NCBI RefSeq assembly: GCF_019703515.2
Contig: NC_059382.1
Location: 14,921,001-14,985,000 of the forward strand
Origin: Myxocyprinus asiaticus
Taxonomy: Eukaryota > Chordata > Actinopteri > Cypriniformes > Catostomidae
DNA length: 64,000 nucleotides
Direction: 5' to 3'
Below, piece by piece: positions 33,972-45,590 of the stretch. Under the pieces are notes generated by a model. That model was given only the letters and a program-made list of their open reading frames with translations, was not told where the DNA came from and made no database searches. A program made the translations under genes and the position numbers. Position 1 is the stretch's first letter. Every line of letters starts with the position of its first letter.

Positions 33972-35802
33972 CAGTGTTTTTCAACTGTTTTTTGCTTCAG
34001 GACCCAGATTATACATTGAATATCAAATGGTGACCCAACACAGTACCAGTTGTTTATTGTACAAAAAAAATATTTTTATTAATATGCCCATTATACTATC
34101 GAACTGCATATGTACAAAAATATGCAAAACTTATTACAATAAAATAGGCTCAATAGGAAAAGTAAAAATTCTGTAATTGTATAAACAACAGCAGAAGTGT
34201 GATTTACCGGGCTAACATGTGAACCCATATTTAAAGGAGCATAACATTGACATCAAGCGTTTAAAATGGGTACTGCAGTCCGAATACAAGCTGTAGCTGT
34301 GTCTCGTTTCGAAGGCTGCGTGCTAGGTAGGACGCATCCTTTGAAGGCTGCAGTATACTAAGCGTCCTCCTTTAAACAAGCCTCATTTAAACGAGACGGC
34401 CTTTGTAGGAAACGGAACGTAACATGGTTGCTATGACAGCACGCCACTCTTTAACAAGCACCAGCGCTTTGAGTGAGAAGGGAACAAAGTCCCTCTGGAA
34501 GGGAAAGTATGAGGTACATTTTAGGAGAGTTATAATGATGTAAAGAGAAAAGAAAATAGATTTTACAGTTGCACTTTTAGTCTAATACTTTATTTTAATT
34601 ATATATTAATATAATTATACATATTATATACTCTGCACCTGTCTACTGAGGTACTTCAACATGGGAATTAAAATTACTTGTGTTTGAACATCATATTTAT
34701 GGGCAAATTGGCATCATTTTTTTTTTTAGACATTTCAGTTGAAGCAAAGAATTGTGGGATGTGAGTGCCCACGAAGGATACACCTCATGCATCCTCCAAA
34801 TTCCCTGAAAGAAGGTCGCATTTGAAGGTTGCATTCGAAGTGTCCTACTCACTTTTCTGAAAGAGACAGCCTTGGTGACAGATGCGGCCGACAAATGCGT
34901 CAGGACACAGCCTTCCAAAGGAGACACAGAGTGTTGTCTTCCCCGCCCCCTCCTCCCCAGACTCTAAGATCAAGCGTGTTGCCAAGTTGAGGACACACAA
35001 CAGGAACGAGCAAACTGACAGTGGCAAGCGACGAACCTTACACTCTAAGTTGATCAGCTAACATATATGTTTGCAATGTTTTTAATGTTTGCAAATTATA
35101 AACCAGCTCGTGCTGATTATTTATAACTCTGTCAATGTTAGCTAGGTATTGCTGGCTTCCATGGCTGCAGCGCGCTGTGTTTGCCCGCTAACTTGTTTTA
35201 AATCTGACAACCCGGGGTGTCAAAATACTATTGGTAAATGAGCATTGGGCAGGATCACACAGGCCAAAACACAAACAGAAATTCCGGCCCTGAACGGACA
35301 TTTCAAAGTAGAATATACTGGCTGTAGCATTGTTTTCGGAGAAGCCAGTATTTAAACTTAGCATGCTTCCTAAATCTCTGATAACATATTATAATAATTT
35401 TATGCTTTAGTACAGGAAATATATTACAGATCGCACCTTTAATGTATTCTGAGTCACATTTTCTTTTTCTTACGTTCATGGTTTTTGAGAATGAGGGCAT
35501 GCCATGCACATCTGGCTTATTTGGCAAACATCTACCTTGTGACAAATACAGTATATTTCTGTCAAAATACCAAATAGTTGGATTGGACGCCCAGCCTTTG
35601 ATGTCATCTACAAATTATAAAGTAGCTTATTTATCTCTTTTAAAAGTTGACAAGTCTGTTTATTTTCCTATCCTAACTATGCACAATTAAATGGTATGTT
35701 GCACTTTATTATTTAAATTTAGCATTGTTTTCACCTGCTGGTTCTATTAGACCAGACCTGCAACCCATTTTTGGGTCATGACCCACCAGTTGAGAACCAC
35801 TA
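33972..35802. mobile_element. Candidate hAT element with nested repeat
   Basis: The left CAGTGTTTTTCAACTG and the reverse of the right end TAGTGGTTCTCAACTGG form a pair typical of hAT ends. Subterminal 'GGACCCAG' and 'GGGTCATGACCCA' phrases support it. No target duplication survives and there is no transposase. It contains 34297-34929. Confidence 0.55.
34297..34929. mobile_element. Inverted-repeat element (GAAGGCTGC family)
   Basis: The left end CTGTGTCTCGTTTCGAAGGC is matched by the inverse of GCCTTCCAAAGGAGACACAG. Inner repeats of GGTAGGACGCATCC/GAAGGTTGCATTCGAAG are also opposed. About 630 bp and non-coding. Confidence 0.6.
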
Positions 35803-36231
35803 GCATGTCACACAGCAGGACATATCAACTTACCAAAAGTATTTATTTTGTCAGCCACCCATGTAGCTACAGTTTGTACATGGCCTTAAAGAGACTACTT
35901 CCTGTTATGTTGAAGATAATGACACTAGTGGTAGTCCATGAAGCTGTCTCATAACCTGTTCCATTGAACATGTATGTACTCTCTCTGAGTCTTTTTATGG
36001 TGCAGTTCATTACTAGTATAGTCAAAACATACAGTAGTATACAGTATGTCTTTTAATCTGACTGCTGGGCATTGGTTTCTGAGCAGCTGTAACTTTTATT
36101 TTCTTTCTGATGAATGGTCCTGTTTTCTGTCTGGCATGTGTGCATGGTTCTATTTTTCAAGCTGGTGTAAGACAGTGTTGACATGCATCTTCTGTTTCCT
36201 GTGTAGTTCCTTGTTTGCACACAGCGAACTC

Positions 36232-36315
<84 letters not shown>

Positions 36316-37005
36316 GGCTTTTATTGTGGCAAATGTTTTGATATCAATGCTTTCTGTACATTTTTACCAAATGATGGAATTTTGGCCAAACTGATTTGAT
36401 GATGAGACCCCCCTGAATTACTTTGCCTGTGTTTACAGTATATCTGACTAAGAATAATGAGAAAGAACATGCTCAAGTTGCTAAAAAATTTGTCCATCTG
36501 GTCTACCTAGCTTGCTAGAGCCTCTTTGAACCAGTGCCATGACATTTTGGCTTTAGTTGTGAAGGCTGTGAGTTGGAACAGTGAGAGAGAAACAAATCCC
36601 TCCAATACAGCAGAATTCCCTCAACTGTGGTGTGAACCCAGTGCAAGGCATCCAGCGGAAAGGCACCTGTCCTTACTTGTGACAAGAGCATTCTCACTCT
36701 GCTAGACCATTCTTAGTCTCGGGTAGCCAGACCTTTGACTAAACAGAAAAAGTCTGGTCCACATTGCTAACTCAGGCTCTTAGAATCATGTTACTATACC
36801 AGAATTTTTACCAGCAAAATGATGTTTTTGTGGCTCGTTGCACATATTGCAGCAGTTTCCTGGTGAAATGAACCCTAGAGGTGCTACAGCAAAAATAACT
36901 TTTCACACAAATAACAAGTAAAATGGCAGATCATCAGTTCATAAACACTTTTTTTCACCCTGTTCCTCACACAATGCTACTGTATTTTATGACATCTAAA
37001 CATTT
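35803..37005. other. Gene-free stretch
   Basis: No gene. It includes the TA/T repeat at 36234-36315. Confidence 0.5.
36234..36315. repeat. (TA)n and poly(T)
   Basis: About 33 TA units followed by about 15 T. Confidence 0.97.
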
Positions 37006-37721
37006 TTAAAGGGTTCAACCAAAAATGAAAATTCTCTCATCATTTACTCACCCTCATGCCATCACAGATGTGTATGACTTTCTTTCTTCTGCTGAACTCA
37101 ACTGAAGATTTTTAGAAGAATTTAGGCTCAGCTCTTTAGGTCCATACAATGTAAGTGAATGGGTGCCAAAATGTTGAAATCCACATAAGGGCAAAGTAAA
37201 AGTACTCCAGACGACTCTGGTGGTTACATCCATATATTCTGATGCGATTTGGTAGGTGTGGGTGAGAAACAGGACAATTTTTACAGTAAGTCATTTTTTA
37301 CAATAAATTCTCCTCCCTGCTCTGTCATTTTCCACTTTCACTTTCTCACTGGGCAGGGAGGAGAATTTATGACAAAAAATGACTTAAATATTGATCTGTT
37401 TTTCACCCACACCTATCATATCATGTCTGAACACATGGATTTAACCACTGGAGTCATATGGATTACTTTTATGCTCCCTTTATGTGGATTTTGGAGATAC
37501 AACATTTTGGCACCCATTCACTTGCATTGTGAGGACCTACAGTGCTGAATAATCTTCTAAATATCAATTTAATTCAATTCAATTTAAATTGAATAGCTAA
37601 TTGAATATCTAAATATTTTAATTTTTTTGTTTTTGTAGAACAAAGAAAGTCATACACATCTGGCATTGTGGGTGAGTAAATCATGTGAGAATTTAAATTT
37701 TTGGGTGAACAATCCCTTTAA
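37006..37721 (+). mobile_element. Cyprinid palindromic element (GTTCACCC family), complete
   Basis: The ends TTAAAGGGTTCAACC and GGGTGAACAATCCCTTTAA are opposed. Further inverted pairs follow inward: CACTTACATTG type (AATGTAAGTGAATGGGTGCC with GGCACCCATTCACTTGCATT) and AATAAATTCTCCTCCCTG with CAGGGAGGAGAATTTATG. The whole 716-bp unit can fold back on itself. Useful as the reference for the split copy at 22281-24191. Confidence 0.9.
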
Positions 37722-37799
37722 TGTATGAGATTTAAGGCGATACATTTTAACGATTGCATTGCATAATCAATTACGTTTTCAAGCTTGTTCGAGCATGAT

Positions 37800-38060
37800 C
37801 AAATTGCATGGGAGCTCAACTGATAGAGTGTTGCACTTGCGATGGAATGGACCAGGGGATGAGTCCTAAAAAGCACGCAAGTCGACACATGAGTTGAATG
37901 TGTAATAGTAGCACTACAGAATGGCATGCTTGCTTTAGCAATTGTATTTTCATTAGATTTTTGTGACACTATCAGTTATGTTTAGGATTAAGTTTAAGGG
38001 TAGTGATGTCATTTTTGTTGACTTAAAACTAAATAAAGCATAAACCTTAAGAACCTCGGT
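37800..38060 (+). repeat. tRNA-derived SINE-like repeat
   Basis: GAGCTCAACTGATAGAG resembles a tRNA A box region, and GGGGATGAGTCC about 40 bases later a degenerate B box. The body ends with TTTAGGATTAAGTTTAAGGG, a tail phrase also seen in the copy near 52385-52560. Not a functional tRNA. Confidence 0.55.
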
Positions 38061-38298
38061 TTGGTAGAGCATTTAACTCGCTTTTAGTCCCAAACAGTGG
38101 ACATTTAACCTTGGAACTGCTGCAATACTGTATGTGTAAGGAACCACATATTACAAATTTGCAAATATGTCGCCACAGTGATGTAATTTTCATGTGATCA
38201 GGATGCACAATACAGACTATTCTGGGCTAGCCCTACCAATTTATAGAGGAAGAAACTGTCTGTTCAACATGTAAAACGACCAATTATAGTATTTATTC

Positions 38299-38304
<6 letters not shown>

Positions 38305-38360
<56 letters not shown>
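38305..38360. repeat. (TA)n microsatellite, left arm
   Basis: TA array with one TT interruption. It ends exactly at the Tc1 border. Confidence 0.95.
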
Positions 38361-39607
38361 CACTATATTGCCAAAAGTATTCGCTCATCTGCCTTTAGAT
38401 GCATATGAATTTAAGTGACATCCCATTCTTAATCCATAGGGTTTAATATGACGTCGGCCCACCCTTTGCAGCTATAACAGCTTCAACTCTTCTGGGAAGG
38501 CTTTCCACAAGGTTTAGGAGTGTGTTTATGGGAATTTTTGACCATTCTTCCAGAAGCGCATTTGTGAGGTCAGACACTGATGTTGGACGAGAAGGCCTGG
38601 CTCGCAGTCTTCGCTCTAATTCATCCCAAAGGTGCTCTATCAGGTTGAGGTCAGGACTCTGTGCAGGCCAGTCAAGTTCTTCCACACCAAACTCGCTCAT
38701 CCATGTCTTTATGGACCTTGCTTTGTGCACTGGTGCGCAGTCATGTTGGAACAGGAAGGGGCCATCCCCAAACTGTTCCCACAAAGTTGGGAGCATGGAA
38801 TTGTCCAAAATCTCTTGGTATGCTGAAGCATTCAGAGTTCCTTTCACTGGAACTAAGGGGCCGAGCCCAGCTCCTGAAAAACAACCCCACACCATAATCC
38901 CCCCTCCACCAAACTTCACAGTTGGCACAATGCAGTCAGACAAGTACCGTTCTCCTGGCAACCGCCAAACCCAGACTCGTCCATCAGATTGCCAGATGGA
39001 GAAGCATGATTCGTCACTCCAGAGAACGCGTCTCCACTGCTCTAGAGTCCAGTGGCGGCATGCTTTACACCACTGCATCCGATGCTTTGCATTGTGCTTG
39101 GTGATGTATGGCTTGGATGCAGCTGCTCGGCCATGGAAACCCATTCCATGAAGCTCTCTACGCACTGTTCTTGAGCTAATCTGAAGGCCACATGAACTTT
39201 GGAGGTCTGTAGCGATTGACTCTGCAGAAAGCTGGCGACCTCTGCGCACTATGCGCCTCAGCATCCGCTGACCCCGCTCTGTCATTTTACGTGGCCTACC
39301 ACTTCGTGGCTGAGTTGCTGTCATTCCCAATCGCTTCCACTTTGTTATAATACCACTGACAGTTGACTGTGGAATATTTAGTAGCGAGGAAATTTCACGA
39401 CTGGACTTGTTGCACAGGTGGCATCCTATCACAGTACCACGCTGGAATTCACTGAGCTCCTGAGAATGGCCCATTCTTTTACAAATGTTTGTAGAAGCAG
39501 TCTGCATGCCTAGGTGCTTCATTTTATACACCTGTGGCCATGGAAGTGATTGGAACACCTGAATTCAATTATTTGGATGGGTGAGCGAATACTTTTGGCA
39601 ATATAGT

Positions 39608-39608
<1 letters not shown>
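38361..39608 (-). mobile_element. Tc1-like transposon, structurally intact
   Basis: The ends are CACTATATTGCCAAAAGTAT and its exact inverse. The left flank is TA. The right flank is TTTATA, so the duplicated TA may have one substitution. It is 1248 bp and carries a full transposase frame. Elements with these ends are widespread in teleosts and reported also in lampreys, consistent with horizontal spread of the lineage. Confidence 0.96.
38443..39474 (-). CDS. Tc1-family transposase, intact reading frame
   Basis: Tc1 transposases bind the terminal repeats, excise the element and reinsert it at TA. The preferred start is [10 protein letters not shown] at 39474, giving 343 residues, the usual family length. 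The open frame continues upstream to an ATG at 39558 (371 residues), and an intermediate start [10 protein letters not shown] is also possible. In the 371-residue numbering, a bipartite helix-turn-helix region spans about 30-140 and includes SGRPRKM (86-92). The catalytic residues are Asp182 (WSDESCF), Asp273 ([10 protein letters not shown]) and Glu308 ([15 protein letters not shown]), exactly DD34E, and the glycine-rich [10 protein letters not shown] lies between. It ends AAKGGPTSY. No stop or frameshift is present, so this is the only complete protein-coding gene I can support in the window. Whether it is active is not shown by sequence alone. Confidence 0.95.
   Translation of the reverse strand: MGHSQELSEFQRGTVIGCHLCNKSSREISSLLNIPQSTVSGIITKWKRLGMTATQPRSGRPRKMTERGQRMLRRIVRRGRQLSAESIATDLQSSCGLQISSRTVRRELHGMGFHGRAAASKPYITKHNAKHRMQWCKACRHWTLEQWRRVLWSDESCFSIWQSDGRVWVWRLPGERYLSDCIVPTVKFGGGGIMVWGCFSGAGLGPLVPVKGTLNASAYQEILDNSMLPTLWEQFGDGPFLFQHDCAPVHKARSIKTWMSEFGVEELDWPAQSPDLNLIEHLWDELERRLRARPSRPTSVSDLTNALLEEWSKIPINTLLNLVESLPRRVEAVIAAKGGPTSY

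Positions 39609-39675
<67 letters not shown>
39609..39675. repeat. (TA)n microsatellite, right arm
   Basis: About 32 TA units directly to the right of the Tc1 element. Confidence 0.95.
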
Positions 39676-39678
<3 letters not shown>

Positions 39679-41939
39679 CCATTTAGGGGTGGGTTTATCT
39701 GAAATAGTTCATACCACATTTACAGAATTGAAAAAAAAAAAACTTACAAGTTTGTACAGAAAAAAAAAAAAAAAAAGAAAAATAGCAGAAAATGTGTATA
39801 GACTTTGTTTTAAGTATTTAACAATAAGTACAGTACAGACAATTTCTCCGGCATAACTTGGAAAACAAAATAGAATATGCAGTTCTGCAAGCTTGTGAAC
39901 ATGATGTGCTACTAAGTGCCTCAAACAAAACTCTGAATATATTTCAAAGATTTAATGCAACTACCTTGGCAAACTTTGGCTAATCCAGTGATTATTTCTT
40001 CTTCAAATTCACTCGTACTATCCCAGTATGTTTTTAATTTGACTTTGTTTCAAGGTGGACTGACAAAAAACCCTGTGTGACCATACTCTCGTAAGTTGTG
40101 CAAAGTTAGCCAATCACAAAACCTTCCAGTTTTCTGCACAAAATGCATCAGATGGTCAGTGAATGGAGTCTGAGGCTGTGACTAAGCAGTTTGCTCAGTC
40201 AGTGCCGTGGCTGGCCCACCTCGCCCTGTCTGTTAGGCCATTAGGACACAGCTCATAAAGGCCAAGTATGGAAGGGATGTAATGATTTAATGGGGCAAGG
40301 GGAATGGCCACCTCTGCTTACGACCCCCCGAGGACCTCCTTATCCTTGCCCACGGCCCTGCATCCTAATAGTGAAACAGTGGCCAAGCGGGCACAAGGGA
40401 GGCTGTTCCACTGCTTAGTTCTTGTAACCTGCGGCTGAGCTGATTAAACAGCTAATATTCAATCGTCTGAGGGGAGCCCGCAGTGGAAAAAAATGGAAAC
40501 TTTGAGTAAAAGTGGGGAGGGGGCTCATAATGATATCTTTTGTGCTCCTTCTCTCAATCGCCATAATCTCCGTCATCTCATTAACTGGTGACACTCTTGT
40601 AATGATTTAAGAAAATCTTTGCAGGGCTCACAGAGGCTTGACATTAAGTCAGTGCAGCACTACACTGTATTGAATGAGTGTGTGTATGACACTGAGCTGC
40701 AAGTCTAGTCTAGAGTAAAGGGTATTAGAGGGACACATACACTCTGAGGAACAATGAGGAGCTGTCTTTCAAAGTGTAAATGTCATATCATCTATGGCTT
40801 CCTCATAATGTTGTGCTAATTCTCTGATTGAGGTTCAGCAACTTCTCCGGCCTTTTCATTACTGTGCTGTGGTACCACCTGACAGCAGTTAACAAAGGGA
40901 TGGTGCACACTGACACCAAACTACTGCCATGGATTGCAAATGTAGTGGGGAACGAAAATACCCGGTTAGCTTTGGTAATGCCTTCTGTGGCCTTGTAGTA
41001 AGAGGATAGAGAGGTTTATGGGGCCAAAAATTAGATCAAACAAACAAACAAACAAACAAACAAACAAACAAACAAAAAAAGACGTAGTCAATTTGCAACT
41101 CTATTCTAATGTAATAATTTGATAAAATCCCTCAATTCCAAGTCCTAGCTAGGAAAATTGGCCTTGGCTGGCACAGGGTGAGAAGGGGTGGGGGTTGTCG
41201 ATGTTGGGCGTGCCAGCCTAACACTGGTGCCCGTTGGCAGCAGAATATACTCAAATGAGGACCACCCTGGCATGGTAAGTAATTCCCCTGTGTACTCGGC
41301 AGACTGAGCTCTTTGCATCCTGGCATGGCTCCCTTTGCCCATTCTTAGTCAACAGGATTAGGTCTGCTTATTGCTGGCTCTCCAGGATCACCTATACTCT
41401 GCATTGTACATGCACAATGTTGGCTCACCAGTTCGGATTTGACACGAAATTGGCTGTTCGTTTCCTTTTTATTTTCGTGTTTCCCCCCTCTATGTCAGGG
41501 TGCTGATGAGGCTGGAATGGAGGGAATCCGTCCCTGCCTGAAATGACATTAGGTTTGAGTACATTAGCCATGCTATTTAAAGCATGCCCCTTTAGTCCTG
41601 ATTAAAAGCCCATTTTAATTATAGGCTTAGTATGTGTTGCTAGTCAAGCACATGTAGGTTTAGTATGTGATTTGTTTTTCATTTCTAATAAGACTCTCAG
41701 CAGGTGTTGCATGGGGCAGCCACATATTTTTGATTGAAATGTTTAAATGTACTAAACACGAGAGACCAAGTTTTCAGTTTCCACTCCAGTGAATATTTCT
41801 CAGGGTAAGTTTATTTTTTAAATGTAGTTTATGTATAGGCATACAGTATGCGGTACCTTTGTGAATAGTTGTTATTCCGTTGGCTGTTGGCTAGAAAAAG
41901 CTATTGAATATTTCCATTGTCATTGCCTAGGAAAAAAGG
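39676..41939. other. Gene-free stretch with a candidate conserved island
   Basis: No gene. 40180-40660 is low-copy and less AT-rich, with TGATTAAACAGCTAATATTC and TGTAATGATTTAATGG. It may be a conserved regulatory element. 41140-41560 is similar in character. Confidence 0.4.
41038..41078. repeat. (AAAC)n microsatellite
   Basis: About nine AAAC units followed by an A-run. Confidence 0.95.
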
Positions 41940-42075
41940 AACACATGTTGACACAAACACAGAATGTTTTGTCTGTTTGGGGTAAGTTAGTCACAATATA
42001 ACCTGCCATTTAAGCAGCTTTTCAGCAAAATTTTAACAATAAAACAATCATGAAAAGACACAATACAATGAAATA
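41940..42075 (+). repeat. Unnamed dispersed repeat R2, copy 1
   Basis: It shares the order CACATGTTGA, TTTGGGGTAAGTTAGTCACA, CAGCTTTTCAGCAA and CAATAAAACAATCATGAAA with 49340-49480, same orientation. Confidence 0.6.
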
Positions 42076-42185
42076 TAAATATAACTAATAATATAAATTA
42101 TAGTATACTATTAAAATATATATTATAATTAAATGTATTTATTGTTAGTATAGATTAATAATAACTGATTGTATGCTAGTGTGGT

Positions 42186-42345
42186 TTTATAGAGTTCCGA
42201 AAGTAAAAATCACATAAATGTTTTTCCATAAGGGAATTAATTATTAACAATTGTGTATAAACCTCTTAAAACCGACCTACCATGTTGTTTGGTTTGTTTA
42301 ATCGATGGTACATGCTTCTGTTGAAGCCATCAGTCCAATTTAAAA
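42186..42345 (+). repeat. Unnamed dispersed repeat R1, copy 2
   Basis: Second copy of the repeat at 28796-28955. Confidence 0.6.
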
Positions 42346-44757
42346 AATTGTGTTTAATAGCGGAATTCCTATTCCTAAAAAATCCACCAAACAGAGAGTC
42401 AAGATATATTACTTCTGACAATAAAGTCTTCTGTGTGACAACTAGCCTCAGTCTCCCCTATATGCTTAAAATATATAAAGATAATTGCCACCCAAAAGTG
42501 TTTTTTTCCCCCTGTTATGCGTGCATCAAAAAGCACAATTTGTTCACTTATTGTTAATAATTTTTATAGCAAGATCTCAATAATAACTTTAAAATAAATG
42601 TTATTATTGGTTCTCTTTGCTGCACTCTGTGTGTACTTGAATGTTATTGCAGGTAAATCGTTCTTAGATTGACAGCCTTTGAAATGTGTTCAGGCCAGCG
42701 GTGGCACAGAACTGACCTTTGTTTTGGTGAGAACTCCATACAGAGGCACACCTAAATCATATGCCAGAGCCACTCATCACATATGGGTTAAATCAAGTAG
42801 AGAGCCATTTGTGCCACATTTAAAATGTTAACGCTACAGAATGTAATTTGCAAAATCCGGGCGTTTGCTCCAGAAAATTAATTCGGCTTACCCCCGGATC
42901 TGGGCTCCTGTCTCCAGGCCAGTATTATGCCACCCTTTTGACAAAGAGTAATATTTAATGAAAAACACTATTAATAACGGCAGGGTCTCGGGGGGATATT
43001 TCTCGGTAACGGATAGGCGCAGACAAGATTACGTATGGGAGAGGGCATTGTGAAGGTTTGGATTCTTTCACACACCCTCAGAGGGAGGAGATTTTTTTGA
43101 GAGGGTGGCACATGGCAGTCCTGCAGCTCTATGTATTTATATTCTCTCATAACTAATATTTTTGCTCTACTATTGATGCTCTAAGTGTTTTTTAAATCAC
43201 TGTGTTATGGCAGGTGCTCTGCACAATGTAATGCCTCTATCATGTTAGTTCACTGCCATTTGTCTTGTTGGTGTTTTTGAAAGAGTGTGTGTGTGAGAGA
43301 GAGAGACTGAGGGAGAGGGAAAGGAATATCAGATAGGCAGAAACAGAGAGAGATTAAGTATTTGTATTGTAGTCTTTTATTTTGACCATGAGCACTTGTC
43401 TGGCTGTATGCATTTCCATGTGTTTGTTCATCTGTGTCTGGATGACAAAAATAATGATCACGTGACTCAACTTAATGTCCCATGAAAATATCAGAGAGCA
43501 GTTTAATTATAGACTACAGGAGAAATTAAGCCACTGAACTTGTCCCCCCCTCCCAATTGATTTTGATCACATCTGATTGTAAGTGGTGACAGCAATGAAC
43601 GACATTAGAACGTCCATTTGATAAAACAGAGAACTCTCATTTGGCCATCGCAAGAGCTGAAAACATTAGCTGTTGTCTAGACATGCATGAAAATAGAGAA
43701 AAAGGAAATAGAAGCGTACTCTTGCCTGAGTATTTTTAGCTGTGTCCTGTTTAGTCATGGTGCCGGCTGCTGACCCCTGCATGTCCTTCACACAAAAGTG
43801 AAGACCACCTTATAATTGCAGCGGGCGGCAGCTTAAAACTGCCAAATCATAAAAGCCAGAAGACATCCAGTGAATTACGAGGAAATATGGCCTTCCTTTA
43901 CAGCGAGGGCTGTGAATGAAGCCATTAAATTATGAGCAGTTTTTATGATGGGCCATTGAAGTGGGATGCTTGTATATTGATGGTTCACAGGCTGTATCCC
44001 TCTTCCTCTCGTGCTAGGGAAGAGCTGACTAGAGGCCCCTGTGTAACTATTTTTCATGCATTTAATATATTAATTATCTGGTAAATGTTCCCCAGGCAGT
44101 GCTTGGGATACTGGAGAGTGACAGCTTTTCGATGAAGCTCCCCCACCAGCCCATCATACCGCAGTGTATTACGTGGGAAAGGTCGGCCTGGGGTTAATGT
44201 AACTTTTTATTTGCTGATTTTTCATAGGCTGGGAGGGAAGTAAGGAGCAAGGCTAGTTTGGAAAAGAGAGAAAGAGAGTGAGAAAAAGAGGGAAATGTGG
44301 GCAGAGATATCAGCATCACATCCCCCACCCCCCCCCAGAAAAGTACCCAGCCATCCACCTTTCTCAAAACCAAAACAAGTATTGCAACAACAAATTATGA
44401 ATGCACCTCTACAATGAATGTATTGCATTCGCGGGTCAATTTTGACTTGGTGGAATTTAAGCATACAAATCATTTATAACCCGGTGATTTTCTAAAACCA
44501 TATTGTAAGTCATTAATAACTTCTTAAATGTTCATACATGAAAACAAAATTACAATTTATGCATTTTAACTGACAAATCTAAAAGTTATTAACAAAATGT
44601 TATTTTGGTGGTCAAAACTGATTAAACCAACTTACTCTTTTTTAACTAAACAACATCAAAACAACTGTACAACATAAGTATACAACATTAATACTTCTTT
44701 ACTATGTTTCAAAGCAAAATCTATTCTTTTTACTTGCCTGAAATGCCGAATGTTATT
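42346..44757. other. Gene-free stretch with candidate conserved islands
   Basis: No gene. 42820-43090 and 43790-44200 are low-copy and mixed composition, typical of constrained non-coding DNA, but conservation is not testable here. A GT/GA-rich tract lies at about 43285-43320. Confidence 0.4.
44421..44460 (+). repeat. Possible piggyBac-like terminal fragment, left
   Basis: TTGCATTCGCGGGTCAATTT is the inverse of CCGCGAATGCAA at about 45378-45389. See the fragment at 45355-45590. Confidence 0.35.
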
Positions 44758-44765
44758 GTGTGAGA

Positions 44766-44998
44766 TAGTGGCGTAGCCAAGGGTGTGCTAGATTAGACCC
44801 AAGCCCACCCAGAATATTAGGGATTATTGTATGACTTAAAATATATTTTTATAAAATAGTTAAAAAAATGCATAAATTCTGATTTCTGAAAGTGTGAAAG
44901 AACTGTTTGAATATGCCACCTCTCTGTTGTTAAGGACAATTTGGTCCATCCATTTTTATTGAGGCCCAATCAAAAGTAATTTCCTGGCTACACCCTTA
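44766..44998. mobile_element. Short hAT-like MITE
   Basis: The ends are TAGTGGCGTAGCCAAGGG and CCTGGCTACACCCTTA. The 8-base flanks GTGTGAGA (44758-44765) and GTGTGAGT (44999-45006) match at seven positions. 233 bp and non-coding. Confidence 0.85.
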
Positions 44999-45354
44999 GT
45001 GTGAGTATATTGCAAGCTGGTTCATCGTCAGATGGCTGCAGAGTAAAATGTGGACAATTTCATCTTTGAAGCCCTGTTTAGACTAATGTGTGCATGAACT
45101 TTTGCTCTTGCCACTTTAGGCAGTAGTTCCTTTGATTTAGTTTATTTGTTTTGTTTGTTACATCTGTCATGTCTGTTTTGAACAGGATTGTTTGTGTCTG
45201 TGTGTGAGCATGTTTGTAAACAAGATGCAGTCTCAGTGGGAGACAAAAAATGTGTGTGTATGGAAAAGAGGCTAAATGTAAGTAAAGTCCTTAAAAGAAA
45301 AATACCTAATTTATAGATGTACAAAAAATCGGCATAATGTGTGTAAAGCCACAG

Positions 45355-45590
45355 TTGATGCCCGGGTCAATATTGACCCGCGAATGCAACTGATGTTACA
45401 GTTTATTTTAAACCATTATATCGCTTAAAAGCTGTATTAAAAAAATCTGAAAACCAATTATTATGTGTATTTTGATAGTCTTGACAAAGTCACAAAGTTT
45501 GGTTTCTGTACTAAAAACTATGTGGTATTTAAAAGATTATTATCTGCTTCTCCCAGGTCAAAAATGACCCGAATGCATATGTAGGGTTAA
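45355..45590. repeat. GGGTCA-inverted repeat, possibly piggyBac-related MITE
   Basis: It contains CGGGTCAATATTGACCCG, a near-perfect palindrome, and a right end GGTCAAAAATGACCCGAATG followed by GGGTTAA. TTAA next to a GGG end resembles the piggyBac group, which targets TTAA. The left TTAA border is not identifiable. Confidence 0.4.

Noticed and set aside
37805..37870. Possible tRNA gene
   Set aside because: The B box is degenerate and the acceptor stem does not close. It fits a SINE head better than a functional tRNA.
38522..39151. 209-codon plus-strand open frame across the Tc1 transposase
   Set aside because: Antisense shadow of the intact transposase. The minus-strand frame carries all the family motifs.
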